Shown: positions 16,472 to 24,685, counted from the first letter of the stretch. The stretch is DNA of 64,000 nucleotides from [Clostridium] leptum DSM 753 (GCA_000154345.1 DS480349.1:434001-498000); one strand, 5' to 3'. The notes: a model not told the origin generated them from the sequence alone. Numbers and translations: made by a program.

Positions 16472-17271
16472 TGTTCCGCCTTTCCAACAAACAGCGTACC
16501 GATTTTGCCACCCTTGATAATCTCATAAATTGATTCTGGATGCTTTCCATTTGTAATGACTGTATCTGCACCATTTGCTGTCGCCAATTCCGCCGCTTGG
16601 AGTTTTGTTTTCATACCGCCTGTCCCTCGCCTTGAGCCTGCGCCCCCTGCGAGAGAATAGACATTTTCATCAATCTGCAAGATTTTTTCAATCAGTTTCG
16701 CATTGGGACATAGGCGTGGGTCACTGTCATAAAAACCGTTAATATCTGATAGGATAATCAACCGCTTTGCTTTACATAGAACTGCGACCACAGCAGACAG
16801 CATATCGTTATCACCAAACAGACGCTCCTCTGATTCTATTTCGGTGTAACTGACCGAATCGTTTTCGTTTACTACGGGAATAATGCCCATTTCAAGCAAG
16901 GCATTAAAGGTGTTTGTAAGGTTTTCTTTCTTTTCCTCTTGCCCAATATCCTCTGCATTTAGCAGTATTTGAGCAATCGTTTTGTCGTAATCTCCAAAAA
17001 ACTTGTCATACAGATACATAATCCTGCATTGACCTACCGCCGCCGCTGCCTGTTTCATCCGCATACTTGTCGGTCTTGTTTTCATATTCAGCTTATTTGT
17101 ACCTACGGCAATTGCTCCCGAAGATACCAAAATCACCTCATATCCCATATTCTGAATATCGGATAGGACACAAGCAAGTCGGTCAAAGGAACGCAGGTCA
17201 CTTTGACCGACTTCATTTGTCAAAGTAGATGTGCCTACTTTGACAACAATTCTGTTTTGATATAGTCCCAT
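16468..17271 (-). CDS. proB: Glutamate 5-kinase without PUA domain
   Basis: 267 aa from ATG 17271, preceded by GAGGTG. Phosphorylates glutamate to gamma-glutamyl phosphate, first step of proline synthesis. Kinase motifs: VVKVGTSTLTN, VSSGAIAVGTNKL, VVNENDSVSYTEIE, FGDNDMLSAVVA, GGMKTKLQAAELATANG. It stops at the end of the amino-acid kinase domain; the C-terminal PUA domain of long ProB forms is absent, as in many short homologs. No proA is next to it, unusual for a proline pathway gene, and it is IME cargo, so the product may serve another purpose than housekeeping proline supply. Confidence 0.92.
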   Translation of the reverse strand: MGLYQNRIVVKVGTSTLTNEVGQSDLRSFDRLACVLSDIQNMGYEVILVSSGAIAVGTNKLNMKTRPTSMRMKQAAAAVGQCRIMYLYDKFFGDYDKTIAQILLNAEDIGQEEKKENLTNTFNALLEMGIIPVVNENDSVSYTEIESEERLFGDNDMLSAVVAVLCKAKRLIILSDINGFYDSDPRLCPNAKLIEKILQIDENVYSLAGGAGSRRGTGGMKTKLQAAELATANGADTVITNGKHPESIYEIIKGGKIGTLFVGKAEQ

Positions 17272-17273
17272 TA

Positions 17274-17816
17274 TCACACCTCAATTACAGCAGGCTTATG
17301 CTTCGCATAGTTTAATAATTTGTGAACAATATCTTCTGTTCGTATTTTCATATATCCTGTTGTCGTTCCATCACTGCACCCGTAATATTCTTCGGATAAG
17401 ACATCTTTATCAAAAACGATCTGCACCTTATTGTCACAATCTAAGAGGCAGCTGAAAACAGTCGCAGCACCGATTTTTGTACCAAGCATTGTTTCCATAA
17501 GTTCCGCTGGGGCAAAAGATACACGGGAAACAGCAAGCGCATTACTGAAATCCTTTGAACGAAATGCCTTGTCACCGCAGGTAATGAACAGATAGAATTC
17601 TGTCTGTTGTCGGTTGCAAAGAAAAAGCGTTTTTACCATTTTCATATTTAACTTTTCGTTGACAGCACTGCAATCTTCCATTGTAATCACTTCGTCTGTG
17701 TCAACACGCTCAAACGGTATCTGTAAATTTTCTAATGTATGGTAAACCTTTTCCTGCAAATTTGTTTTGAAAATCTGCGGGGCAGATTTTTGAATTTCAC
17801 TAACAGTAATCATCAT
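17274..17816 (-). CDS. YbaK/EbsC-type aminoacyl-tRNA deacylase (ProX-like)
   Basis: About 181 aa. GAGGA precedes two adjacent ATGs (17816 and 17813); either could be used. Members of this family clear Ala or Cys from tRNA-Pro. Seen here: KVYHTLENLQIPFERVDTDE, a central MVKTLFLCNRQQTEFYLFITCGDKAFRSKDF and a C-terminal EYYGCSDGTTTGYMKIRTEDI, the ProX pattern. First gene of the cargo operon, divergent from a LysR gene and 2 nt upstream of proB. The pairing with proB suggests a proline or proline-analog theme. Confidence 0.82.
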   Translation of the reverse strand: MMITVSEIQKSAPQIFKTNLQEKVYHTLENLQIPFERVDTDEVITMEDCSAVNEKLNMKMVKTLFLCNRQQTEFYLFITCGDKAFRSKDFSNALAVSRVSFAPAELMETMLGTKIGAATVFSCLLDCDNKVQIVFDKDVLSEEYYGCSDGTTTGYMKIRTEDIVHKLLNYAKHKPAVIEV

Positions 17817-17925
17817 AATCGTCCTCACATACTTGATTTTGTGACGATTTCATTGTATCATAAGGATATATATTTGAAAAGCGAATAAATCAAATAAATT
17901 ACATTTGGAAAGAGAATGATAGAGC

Positions 17926-18792
17926 ATGGATATGAACTTACAGAAATATATTTCGTTTGTAAAAACGGCTGAGTGCGGCAGTTTTACCAAAGCGGCTGAA
18001 CTCTTAAATTACTCACAGTCAAGTATCAGCAGAATGATAAACGACCTTGAAAGAGAGTGGAAAGTTGCTTTGCTCGAACGAAGCGTAGGCGGAGTAAAAC
18101 TAACATCAGACGGTATGAAGCTTCTTCCATATGCGAAAAGCGTTGTAGCTGAATTTGAAAAATTACAGATGGAAATTGATGAACTGAACGGGCTTCAATC
18201 AGGCTTAATTCGTATCGGTACTTTTTCAAGCGTGGCAACTCATTGGCTTCCAAACATCATAAAGGAATTTCAAAAGGCTTATCCAAATATTGATTACGAA
18301 TTGCTGTTGGGTGATTACACGGAAATTGAGGAATGGATTTTAGAAGGACGGGTAGATTGTGGATTTTTGCGATTGCCGACACACCCTGAACTTCAAACAA
18401 TCTTTTTGGAGCAGGACAAACTAATGGCAATTATCCCTGAAAATCACAGGCTTGCCGAATGTGAGAAATTCCCCGTTGCGGCGCTCTGTGACGATCCGTT
18501 TATGTTGCTTGAAAAAGGTGCAAAGGCAGAGATTTCGGAAATTTTTGAACGATGCGGGTTAACTCCCAAAGTACATTTTACCACTTGGGACGATTACGCC
18601 ATTATGTCAATGGTGGAAAGCGGACTTGGAATCAGTATTTTACCGCAGCTTATATTAAAGCGTGTACCGTATAAAATTCTTGCAAAAGAACTTGATGTTC
18701 CAGCATACCGTAATATCGGTCTTGCGCTCCGAAGCAAGAAAACCGCTTCCCTTGCAGTAAAAAGATTTATAGAATATTTGGATTATAGATAA
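17926..18792 (+). CDS. LysR-family transcriptional regulator
   Basis: 288 aa. N-terminal winged HTH (YISFVKTAECGSFTKAAELLNYSQSSISRMINDLE) and a C-terminal substrate-binding domain (IGTFSSVATHWLPNIIKEF; GLGISILPQL). Divergently transcribed from the YbaK-proB-EamA-KTR operon across a 109-nt gap, the standard arrangement for a LysR activator and its target. Probable ligand: a substrate of that operon. Ends at a hairpin terminator shared with the convergent TnpV gene. Confidence 0.92.
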   Translation: MDMNLQKYISFVKTAECGSFTKAAELLNYSQSSISRMINDLEREWKVALLERSVGGVKLTSDGMKLLPYAKSVVAEFEKLQMEIDELNGLQSGLIRIGTFSSVATHWLPNIIKEFQKAYPNIDYELLLGDYTEIEEWILEGRVDCGFLRLPTHPELQTIFLEQDKLMAIIPENHRLAECEKFPVAALCDDPFMLLEKGAKAEISEIFERCGLTPKVHFTTWDDYAIMSMVESGLGISILPQLILKRVPYKILAKELDVPAYRNIGLALRSKKTASLAVKRFIEYLDYR

Positions 18793-18795
18793 CAA

Positions 18796-18826
18796 AAGGC
18801 GGCAAGGATTTTCTCCCTGCCGCCTT
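18796..18826. terminator. Terminator between LysR and TnpV genes
   Basis: 13-nt arms (18796-18808 and 18814-18826) with one mismatch, followed by ATTTTG on the plus strand. Confidence 0.7.
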
Positions 18827-18833
18827 ATTTTGC

Positions 18834-19211
18834 CTATGCAAAAATAATCTCCCTCTCCACAATCTCCCTCACACACGCCCGTATGTTGTTCATTCTCTGC
18901 ACCCATTCTAAGGCGTTTTCCGCCTTTAGCTGCTCGGTCACACCCTCACGCTCTGCCATCTGTTTTACCAGCCGAAGAAACATATCCTCTGCCTGTTCGT
19001 CAATATCCGCAAGATAACTGTTCAACCTGCCATTTGTGAGCAGATTGGTGTAAAGCACCTTGCGGTGCTGTTTGAGATAGCGCAGATGCCGCTGCCCCCA
19101 CACTCCAATGGGCTTGTTTTCTTTTTCGGCGGGTAGGGATAGGCAGGGGAGATTATAATCCCCCTGTCGCACATAAGTGCCGCCCATTTCTTCAAAAATC
19201 GTCTTTGACAT
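18834..19211 (-). CDS. TnpV-family transposon-encoded protein (IME1)
   Basis: 125 aa. Recognised by GVWGQRHLRYLKQHRKVLYTNLLTNGRLNSYLADIDEQA and VQRMNNIRACVREIV. Family of unknown biochemical role found in Clostridia mobilizable elements, next to the relaxase. The counterpart in IME2 is at 28981-29361 in the same position. Confidence 0.82.
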   Translation of the reverse strand: MSKTIFEEMGGTYVRQGDYNLPCLSLPAEKENKPIGVWGQRHLRYLKQHRKVLYTNLLTNGRLNSYLADIDEQAEDMFLRLVKQMAEREGVTEQLKAENALEWVQRMNNIRACVREIVEREIIFA

Positions 19212-19220
19212 TTCGTTTTC

Positions 19221-20474
19221 CTACCTTTCATAATCTTTATTTTTAGAGCGTTGTTCACGCTCCGATGACTGTTGTTCACGAGCCGAAATCGGCTCATAAT
19301 AAATATTTTTTTCCTGCTTTTTGAATTTTTCAAGAATACCGCTGATAAACTCCTTGACCTTTTGCGGCGCTATCTTTAATGCCTCAAGGTACGGTCTGCA
19401 CTTTTCGGTCAATTCCCGCAGCGCAGTTCTTAACTTTGAAACCTCGCTTTGCAGCGACCATATTTGACGGGACAGTCTACCATTTTCCTCTCTCAACCGC
19501 TGCGCTTCAGATTCCGCCGAGTAACTGCGCTTTGCCAGCGTTGTCAGCTTTTCGTAGTCCCCAGCCGATACCGTGTATTTGCCCGTGAAGGACTTTTTGC
19601 CTGAGCTGTCAATCTCCGCAAAGGTCATAAACGCCTTGTGATTGTCGTTATATCGGACTTGCTCAGCGGCAATTCTCTGTTCAATATCTGCCAGCCTTTT
19701 TTCGTCCTGCTGGATTTTGTACCCAAGCGAAGTCAAGTTTTCTGCTGTACTTCCTCGCTCGCCACGGTCAAAGCCCTCAAATCCTGCGTCCTTCATATAT
19801 TCGTAAAACTTATCCTGTAAAATGCTATATGAAGCACGGTAGACAGGTTTCCCCTTACTATTTAGTACGGGATTTCCGCTTTCGTCCAACGCTTTTTCTG
19901 ATTTCCATTTCTTTGAATGGCTGACTTGATGAATCACCTCTTTCACAGTTCCTACCAGCGCCGGATCTTTACAGCGTTTCGACCAACGCACTTCTTTGTC
20001 CACCACAGGCAGCGCCATAATATGCAGATGGTAGTGATAAATCGGCTTTCCGTACTTTTCAGTCATAGCGATATTCAGCTCATCAGCGTGCATGACTGCG
20101 GAAATAATATTGTCTTTTCCATAGAGTTTTTCTGCAAAATGGAACGCTTCTTCATAGAATCGGCAGGCGAAATCATAACCGCCGTTTCTCTCGAAGTAGT
20201 CGGTATTCACATCCAATATCATCTCGTTAAAGACCGTTGCATCCGCTTTCAGCCCCTTTAAGGAGACCATCCCGTCTGCAATCAGCCTGTCCAGATGTTC
20301 GTTGTAGGTCAGCTCGCCGCAACTTTGAAAGTGAACATTCATCGGCGTGCGGGAAAGATCAACATTCATATTTTCATAGCTTTCATTTTTTCGCTCAATG
20401 TGCCGTTCAAACTTTCCGACGCTCGCTCTCGTCCGCTTTTCTATACGGGCAACGCTGAAATCTCCCTTCGGCAT
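19221..20474 (-). CDS. Mob/Pre-type relaxase (MobV-like) of IME1
   Basis: 417 aa from ATG 20474 (GGAGGG upstream); a longer frame to 20534 lacks a ribosome site. Nicks oriT and pilots the single strand during mobilization. N-terminus MPKGDFSVARIEKRTRASVGKFERHIER, metal-binding HYHLHIMALP near residue 170 (the HxHxH-like relaxase triad), then a coiled-coil tail from about residue 260. It is clearly divergent from the IME2 relaxase, although the two elements share the rest of the backbone. Confidence 0.82.
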   Translation of the reverse strand: MPKGDFSVARIEKRTRASVGKFERHIERKNESYENMNVDLSRTPMNVHFQSCGELTYNEHLDRLIADGMVSLKGLKADATVFNEMILDVNTDYFERNGGYDFACRFYEEAFHFAEKLYGKDNIISAVMHADELNIAMTEKYGKPIYHYHLHIMALPVVDKEVRWSKRCKDPALVGTVKEVIHQVSHSKKWKSEKALDESGNPVLNSKGKPVYRASYSILQDKFYEYMKDAGFEGFDRGERGSTAENLTSLGYKIQQDEKRLADIEQRIAAEQVRYNDNHKAFMTFAEIDSSGKKSFTGKYTVSAGDYEKLTTLAKRSYSAESEAQRLREENGRLSRQIWSLQSEVSKLRTALRELTEKCRPYLEALKIAPQKVKEFISGILEKFKKQEKNIYYEPISAREQQSSEREQRSKNKDYER

Positions 20475-20516
20475 TCGTATCCCTCCCTTCGTTTTGCGAT
20501 ACTGTGGGGAAGTGCA

Positions 20517-20648
20517 GTTACGCACCTTTTTCAAAGTGCGTAACCCACTATGACACTTTCAACCTGACGGTTGCAAAGATGTCGTGGGCTCTCCGAGGGG
20601 CAAAGAACACCTTTGAAAAGGTGCTCTCCGCACTCTCCACCAAACTTT
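20517..20648. other. Candidate oriT of IME1
   Basis: Non-coding DNA between the relaxase and ATPase genes. It holds a GTTACGCAC/GTGCGTAAC hairpin (20517-20544) and a block at 20591-20648 with the hairpin CACCTTT-GAA-AAGGTG, conserved in sequence and order at 30590-30730 in IME2. Confidence 0.5.
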
Positions 20649-20722
20649 ATTACTTCCCGAAAAAGGAACATTGCAAGGTTGCAGGTGTGCCAGTTTTTGC
20701 AATGTTGCAACCTTGAAAACCC

Positions 20723-21685
20723 TCACTCTGTTTTTTCGGGAAGCTCCCAGTACCACTGACTGCCCTCTTTGAGAGATCGGACATTCAGCGCCTTCTTCGC
20801 CTCGTCCAGCACACGCTTGGAGATACCAATCGCCTGTGCTTTCTTCAGCAATGCCTGCTGTGGATACTTACCCTGTGAAAGATATTCAAGGATAAGATTT
20901 TCCGCCTGTTCGGATTTTTTCTCTCTTGGAATACCGCAGAGCAGATCGTCCGCCGATATATCATAATGACCGAGCCATCGAAATCCGTCTTCCTTGTCCA
21001 GCTCAAAAGCAATCGGCTCGCCTTCTGGAGCAAGGGAGGACTTATCCTGCACCATCACCCTGATCTGCGGATTATCTTTTAACCTGCCGACAATCAGAAC
21101 GCTCCGTGCAGTTGCCTGAAAGTCGATGGAACCAAGCCCTCTGTAATTGGATTTGTTTCCCTGCGCTTTATTTAAATGTCCGACCAAAATAATGGCGCAC
21201 CGATATTGCCCGGCTATCCGCCCTAATTGGGAAAGGACGGCTCTCACTTCATTTGCCCGGTTCATATCAACTTTCGCACCGATATACGCCTGTACCGGGT
21301 CTAAGATAAGCGCTCTTGCGCCTGTTTCCACAATCGCTTTTTCAATGCGTTCGTCCAGCATAGTAAGCGACGCTTCCGACTCGTCTATGACTTTGATTTG
21401 CGAACAATCCGCATTACCGGCGAGCAGCCGTGGTTTGATTGTGTCTCCGAGTCCGTCCTCTGCGGTCTGATAAATCACTTTGATCGGCTCACGCTCGGTG
21501 CTGTCGCAGGGAAGCTTTTCTCCCCTCGACAACAGCGCCGCCAACCGAAGGATTAAAGTTGTTTTCCCCTCGCCGCCGTCACCGTGAATAATTGTCAATT
21601 TCCCGAATGGAATATATGGATACCACAGCCATTCCACTTCTTCCACAGGGACTTCGTCCATACTGATAATTTTCAGTTCAGCCAT
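20723..21685 (-). CDS. RepA-like AAA (RecA-fold) ATPase of IME1
   Basis: 320 aa from ATG 21685, which overlaps the stop of a short upstream ORF. Walker A HGDGGEGKTT near residue 36, then VIYQTAEDGL and ALILDPVQAYIGA (Walker B), as in AAA_25/RepA hexameric helicases; a C-terminal winged-helix-like tail (QQALLKKAQAIGISKRVLDEAKKAL) resembles a DNA-binding module. Likely role: helicase for element replication or mobilization. The IME2 homolog carries about 50 additional N-terminal residues that here lie in a separate ORF. Confidence 0.85.
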   Translation of the reverse strand: MAELKIISMDEVPVEEVEWLWYPYIPFGKLTIIHGDGGEGKTTLILRLAALLSRGEKLPCDSTEREPIKVIYQTAEDGLGDTIKPRLLAGNADCSQIKVIDESEASLTMLDERIEKAIVETGARALILDPVQAYIGAKVDMNRANEVRAVLSQLGRIAGQYRCAIILVGHLNKAQGNKSNYRGLGSIDFQATARSVLIVGRLKDNPQIRVMVQDKSSLAPEGEPIAFELDKEDGFRWLGHYDISADDLLCGIPREKKSEQAENLILEYLSQGKYPQQALLKKAQAIGISKRVLDEAKKALNVRSLKEGSQWYWELPEKTE

Positions 21686-21824
21686 TCCTTCCACCGCCTT
21701 TCAGAAGAAAAGCATTGATATTTCTGCCTTGATTGGTTATACTGTTATTAATTACATGGAGTGACTGCCTATCATCTGCGCCAACAGATGTGTTACGGGC
21801 GGTCATTTCTTTTTGCTTATTCAT
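21678..21824 (-). CDS. 48-aa ORF matching the N-terminus of the IME2 ATPase
   Basis: Reads MNKQKEMTARNTSVGADD and on to KGGGRNG, then stops in an ATGGCTGA overlap with the ATPase start. IME2's ATPase begins MTDKKEMTAPNVSVGADT, so this is the same segment split off. It starts within the MobC-like gene (8-nt overlap). Either a genuine small protein or the result of an old frameshift. Confidence 0.6.
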   Translation of the reverse strand: MNKQKEMTARNTSVGADDRQSLHVINNSITNQGRNINAFLLKGGGRNG

Positions 21825-22149
21825 CCTGTTCCTCTCCTTTCAAGCCGCCGAGAATCACGGCGATTAGTTCAATGACATCGAGCAGTTCATCATCTACACC
21901 GTTTCCCGCTTCAATCCTCTGTAACTCCGCAAGGACAGCGGCAAGCTCCTGTTTCAGAGCCTTATACACCCTCGGATTGCCCTGCACGACCACATCCTGA
22001 TTCAGACAGCGGCGGTAGCAGTATTCCTGCTTCGGCAATCCCGATAAAGCAACCGCCTTGTTAATGCGTTCGTTTTCTTCGGGCGATACCCGAAATCCCA
22101 CCGTGATATTTCTCCAACGGTTTCTGTTGTCTCTGTTCTTAGCTGACAT
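21817..22149 (-). CDS. MobC-like relaxosome protein (IME1)
   Basis: 110 aa from ATG 22149 (AAGGAG at 9 nt). N-terminal RNITVGFRVSPEENERINKAVALSGLPKQEY resembles a ribbon-helix-helix DNA-binding motif; the acidic C-terminus is LDVIELIAVILGGLKGEEQDE. Proteins of this type help the relaxase at oriT. It overlaps the integrase stop, so integrase, MobC-like and ATPase genes are translationally linked. Confidence 0.7.
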   Translation of the reverse strand: MSAKNRDNRNRWRNITVGFRVSPEENERINKAVALSGLPKQEYCYRRCLNQDVVVQGNPRVYKALKQELAAVLAELQRIEAGNGVDDELLDVIELIAVILGGLKGEEQDE

Positions 22150-23230
22150 TTTCAAAATCTCCTTTCCCTAAGTCGTCTAATCGCTCCGCCATTTCCGTCT
22201 GTTTGGACGGGAACAAGTGGGCGTACTGATAAGTGATTTCAATACTCTCGTGTCCCACGCGGTCGGCAATCGCCACCGCTGAAAAACCCATATCAATCAG
22301 CAAACTGATATGGCTGTGACGAAGGTCATGAATGCGGATACGCTTCACGCCTGCGGCTTTCGCCCCTCTGTCCATCTCGTGATGAAGATAGCTTTTCGTT
22401 ACTGTAAAGATACGGTCTTTCTTTTTGAGGCCGTAGAGCATACTGAGATATTCCTGCATTTCCTCACAGAGAAAATGCGGCATTTTAATGGTGCGGTTGC
22501 TTTTCTTTGTTTTCGGCGTAGTAATCACATCTTCTCCGTGCAGACGCTGATAGGACTTGTTGATCGTGACCGTTTCCTTGTCAAAGTCGAAGTCCGCAGG
22601 CGTAAGCGCCAGCAGCTCGCCCTCACGGATACCGCACCAGTAGAGCATTTCAAATGCGTAAAAGGAAACGGGCTTGTCCATCATCTCAAAGGCAAACTTC
22701 TTGTATTCCTCTTTCGTCCAGAACAGCATTTCCCTGTGCTCCTCGCTCCCCATATTTCCTACCTTTGCGGCGGGATTAGAGCGCAGCTCATAATAGCGCA
22801 CAGCATGGTTGAATATGGCTGAAAGCTGGTTGTGCAGTGTTTTCAGATAGGTCTGTGAGTACGGCTTTTTCTTCTCGTCACGATAGGCAAGCATTTCATT
22901 CTGCCAAGTGATGATCTCCTTTGTGGAAATCTCGCTGATTTTCAGCTTGCCGAAAAAGGGCAGTATTTTCGTGCGGATAATATGCTCCTTCGTCAGCCAT
23001 GTGTTTTCCTTCAGGCGGTTTTTCACATCTCTGATATACAGCTCCGTGAAAGCCTCAAAGCTCATATCAAGATCAGAGGAATTCTGTAGCTGGAACATCC
23101 GCTCCCATTCCTGCGCTTCTTTCTTTGTGGTAAAGCCACGCTTGCATTTCTGCTTGCGCTCGCCTTTCCAGTTCACATACCTTGCCATCACATACCAAGT
23201 ACCGTTGTCCTCATTTTTGAATACCGGCAT
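22139..23230 (-). CDS. int: Tyrosine recombinase / integrase of IME1
   Basis: 363 aa. N-terminal AP2-like arm-binding domain (WYVMARYVNWKGERKQKCKRGF), SAM-like core-binding domain, and catalytic domain with GIREGELL (Arg), HDLRH (His301, Arg304), GHES (His327) and nucleophile Tyr336. About two-thirds of positions look identical to the IME2 integrase. Start ATG overlaps the HTH gene stop (TAATG). Expected to recombine the ATTCCCACTC core at the guaA 3' end. Confidence 0.93.
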   Translation of the reverse strand: MPVFKNEDNGTWYVMARYVNWKGERKQKCKRGFTTKKEAQEWERMFQLQNSSDLDMSFEAFTELYIRDVKNRLKENTWLTKEHIIRTKILPFFGKLKISEISTKEIITWQNEMLAYRDEKKKPYSQTYLKTLHNQLSAIFNHAVRYYELRSNPAAKVGNMGSEEHREMLFWTKEEYKKFAFEMMDKPVSFYAFEMLYWCGIREGELLALTPADFDFDKETVTINKSYQRLHGEDVITTPKTKKSNRTIKMPHFLCEEMQEYLSMLYGLKKKDRIFTVTKSYLHHEMDRGAKAAGVKRIRIHDLRHSHISLLIDMGFSAVAIADRVGHESIEITYQYAHLFPSKQTEMAERLDDLGKGDFENVS

Positions 23231-23418
23231 TATTCCTTCTCCTTTCCGGCTCCGTAGAGCCTTTCATAAAAATACTGGCGGTTGACACGCCCCGCAATCG
23301 TAATAAATCCCTTCGCTTTCAGCTCCTCGTTCAGCTTCCTGATGAGCTTATAGGCATAGGGCTTGGATACATTCAGTTCCTGCGCCACATCGTCGGCACG
23401 GATAAACCTGTTTTCCAT
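23230..23418 (-). CDS. Small HTH protein, probable excisionase/directionality factor (IME1)
   Basis: 62 aa from ATG 23418 (AAGGTG at 6 nt). IRADDVAQELNVSKPYAYKLIRKLNEELKAKG is a helix-turn-helix; the position immediately upstream of int matches Xis-type genes. Basic protein ending YFYERLYGAGKEKE. First clear gene of the leftward int operon. Confidence 0.75.
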   Translation of the reverse strand: MENRFIRADDVAQELNVSKPYAYKLIRKLNEELKAKGFITIAGRVNRQYFYERLYGAGKEKE

Positions 23419-23452
23419 AAAAATCACCTTCCCTTCTGTTTTTCAAATTCAT

Positions 23453-23524
23453 TTATTTCGTGTCGGAATACTTTCTTGCCGCCTTCCGATTTGCCCGGAC
23501 GGGTACGCCATTACCGTGACGCAC
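23453..23524 (-). CDS. Putative 23-aa peptide conserved in both IMEs
   Basis: Ends HGNGVPVRANRKAARKYSDT-Lys-stop. The IME2 counterpart at 33597 ends HGNGISARANRNAARKFSDT-Lys-stop. Several nucleotide changes between the copies are synonymous or conservative (GCA/GCC, AGA/AGG, ACG/ACT, Tyr/Phe), which suggests translation, but no ribosome site is visible before the GTG at 23524. It lies in the leader of the HTH-int operon. Confidence 0.35.
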   Translation of the reverse strand: MRHGNGVPVRANRKAARKYSDTK

Positions 23525-23559
23525 GACGGATATTAAACTTATTTGCTTAATGCTATTTC

Positions 23560-23588
23560 ATTATACTAAGCATATTTGCTTTTGTCAA
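23560..23588 (-). promoter_or_regulatory. Leftward int-operon promoter of IME1
   Basis: -35 TTGACA (23583-23588), 17-nt spacer, -10 TATAAT (23560-23565). The spacer contains the operator-like AGCAAATATGCTTAGT. Confidence 0.7.
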
Positions 23589-23631
23589 GCGGTTTACGAG
23601 AAAACATTAAACTTTTTTGTTTTATTTTCTC

Positions 23632-23661
23632 TTGACTTTCACTAAGCATATCTGCTATACT
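23632..23661 (+). promoter_or_regulatory. Rightward XRE-gene promoter of IME1
   Basis: -35 TTGACT (23632-23637), 18-nt spacer, -10 TATACT (23656-23661). ACTAAGCATATCTGCT in the spacer repeats ACTAAGCATATTTGCT of the leftward promoter (23565-23580). Confidence 0.65.
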
Positions 23662-23772
23662 GGTTGTAGAATGAAATGACGACCAGTTCAAGGTTCTGTC
23701 AAGCGGGAGAGGGTGGAGATTTTCGCAGAAAATACTACCCGGCGCTTGACAGGTTCTTATACTGGTTGCAGA
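23656..23772. repeat. 102-nt segment flanked by direct repeats TATACTGGTTGNAGA
   Basis: The 15-nt sequence at 23656-23670 recurs at 23758-23772. Between them is an inverted repeat CTGTCAAGCG (23696-23705) / CGCTTGACAG (23743-23752). IME2 lacks this segment between promoter and XRE start. Confidence 0.55.
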
Positions 23773-23797
23773 TACATAAGCAAGGAGTGTAAACACT

Positions 23798-24331
23798 ATG
23801 GCGATTGGTGAGAGAATCCATTTTTTCAGGCTTCTGCGTGGTATGACGCAAAAATATCTTGGTACGGCTGTCGGTTTTCCCGAAAGAAGCGCCGATGTGC
23901 GTTTGGCGCAATACGAAACCGGCTCCCGAAAACCAAAGGCGGATTTAACGGCTGCACTGGCGCAGGTGCTTGATGTTTCCCCACAGGCTCTTGATGTTCC
24001 TGACATTGACAGTCAGATCGGTCTTATGCACACCTTATTTACCCTTGAAGATGTTTATGGGCTGACCATCAGCGAAGCGGACGGGGAAGTTTGCCTGAAA
24101 GTCAACAAAGACAAGGGCAAAAAGGCTTACGAGCTGCTGCAAATGCTCTATGTCTGGAAAGAACAGGCGGACAAGCTCTCTGCCGGTGAAATCAGCAAGG
24201 ACGATTATGACCGCTGGCGTTACTACTATCCGAAATACGATACCACGCAGCTTTGGGCGAAAGTCCCTTCACAGCAGTTAAGCGATACGCTGGTGGAGGC
24301 ATTTCAGGACAAGCTCAAAAAAGATGAATAA
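23798..24331 (+). CDS. XRE-family regulator of IME1
   Basis: 177 aa. N-terminal HTH (MAIGERIHFFRLLRGMTQKYLGTAVGFPERSADVRLAQYETGSRKPKADL) and an uncharacterised C-terminal region ending in PSQQLSDTLVEAFQDKLKKDE. Divergent from the int operon; its probable operator is repeated in both promoters, so it likely holds integration/excision genes off and controls itself. Homologous to the IME2 protein at 33854. Confidence 0.88.
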   Translation: MAIGERIHFFRLLRGMTQKYLGTAVGFPERSADVRLAQYETGSRKPKADLTAALAQVLDVSPQALDVPDIDSQIGLMHTLFTLEDVYGLTISEADGEVCLKVNKDKGKKAYELLQMLYVWKEQADKLSAGEISKDDYDRWRYYYPKYDTTQLWAKVPSQQLSDTLVEAFQDKLKKDE

Positions 24332-24340
24332 GAACGACAA

Positions 24341-24383
24341 AAAGCCCTTAGCTATGGAATCATTACCCACAGCTAAGGGCTTT
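24341..24383. terminator. Terminator after the IME1 XRE gene
   Basis: 13-bp perfect stem AAAGCCCTTAGCT / AGCTAAGGGCTTT with a 17-nt loop. Confidence 0.7.
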
Positions 24384-24476
24384 GTAATATGGATTTCTTC
24401 CGCCATGCAAGCCGCCTTTTATCATTCCGTAACCCATAAACCACCGGATTACAAGAATAATGGCACTTGTATGGCT

Positions 24477-24496
24477 GTTATCAAATTGTTATCAAA
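24477..24496. repeat. Integrase arm-type repeats, right arm of IME1
   Basis: GTTATC-AAATT-GTTATC, 79 nt before the core at 24556; same repeat word as the left arm at 15320. Confidence 0.65.
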
Positions 24497-24555
24497 AGAC
24501 TTCTCCGAATGCCGCAAACCCGCATAAATACTAGGTTTTTACGGCATTCCATTTT

Positions 24556-24565
24556 ATTCCCACTC
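24556..24565. repeat. att core at the IME1/IME2 junction
   Basis: ATTCCCACTC, identical to the last bases of guaA at 34541-34550. Confidence 0.75.
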
Positions 24566-24666
24566 GCTCCCTGTAAATCAATCTTAAACGCATTTGTTTA
24601 TGAAATTTATCAGAGAGTATTTATATTATTTGAATTATCGGTAAAGCATACGCTATCCGATTTTTT

Positions 24667-24685
24667 GTTGCCATTTCGTTGCCAC
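24667..24685. repeat. Integrase arm-type repeats, left arm of IME2
   Basis: GTTGCC-ATTTC-GTTGCC starting 111 nt inside the left core, the same spacing as in IME1 but a different repeat word. Confidence 0.65.

Larger units (their letters stand above)
15209..24565. mobile_element. IME1: integrative mobilizable element at guaA-type att site
   Basis: Bounded by att cores at 15209-15218 and 24556-24565. Backbone genes TnpV, Mob/Pre relaxase, RepA-like ATPase, MobC-like protein, tyrosine integrase, small HTH protein and XRE regulator are in the same order as in the neighbouring IME2. No type IV secretion genes, hence mobilizable rather than self-conjugative. Cargo: KTR protein, EamA exporter, ProB, YbaK/ProX-like deacylase, LysR. 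Confidence 0.8.
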
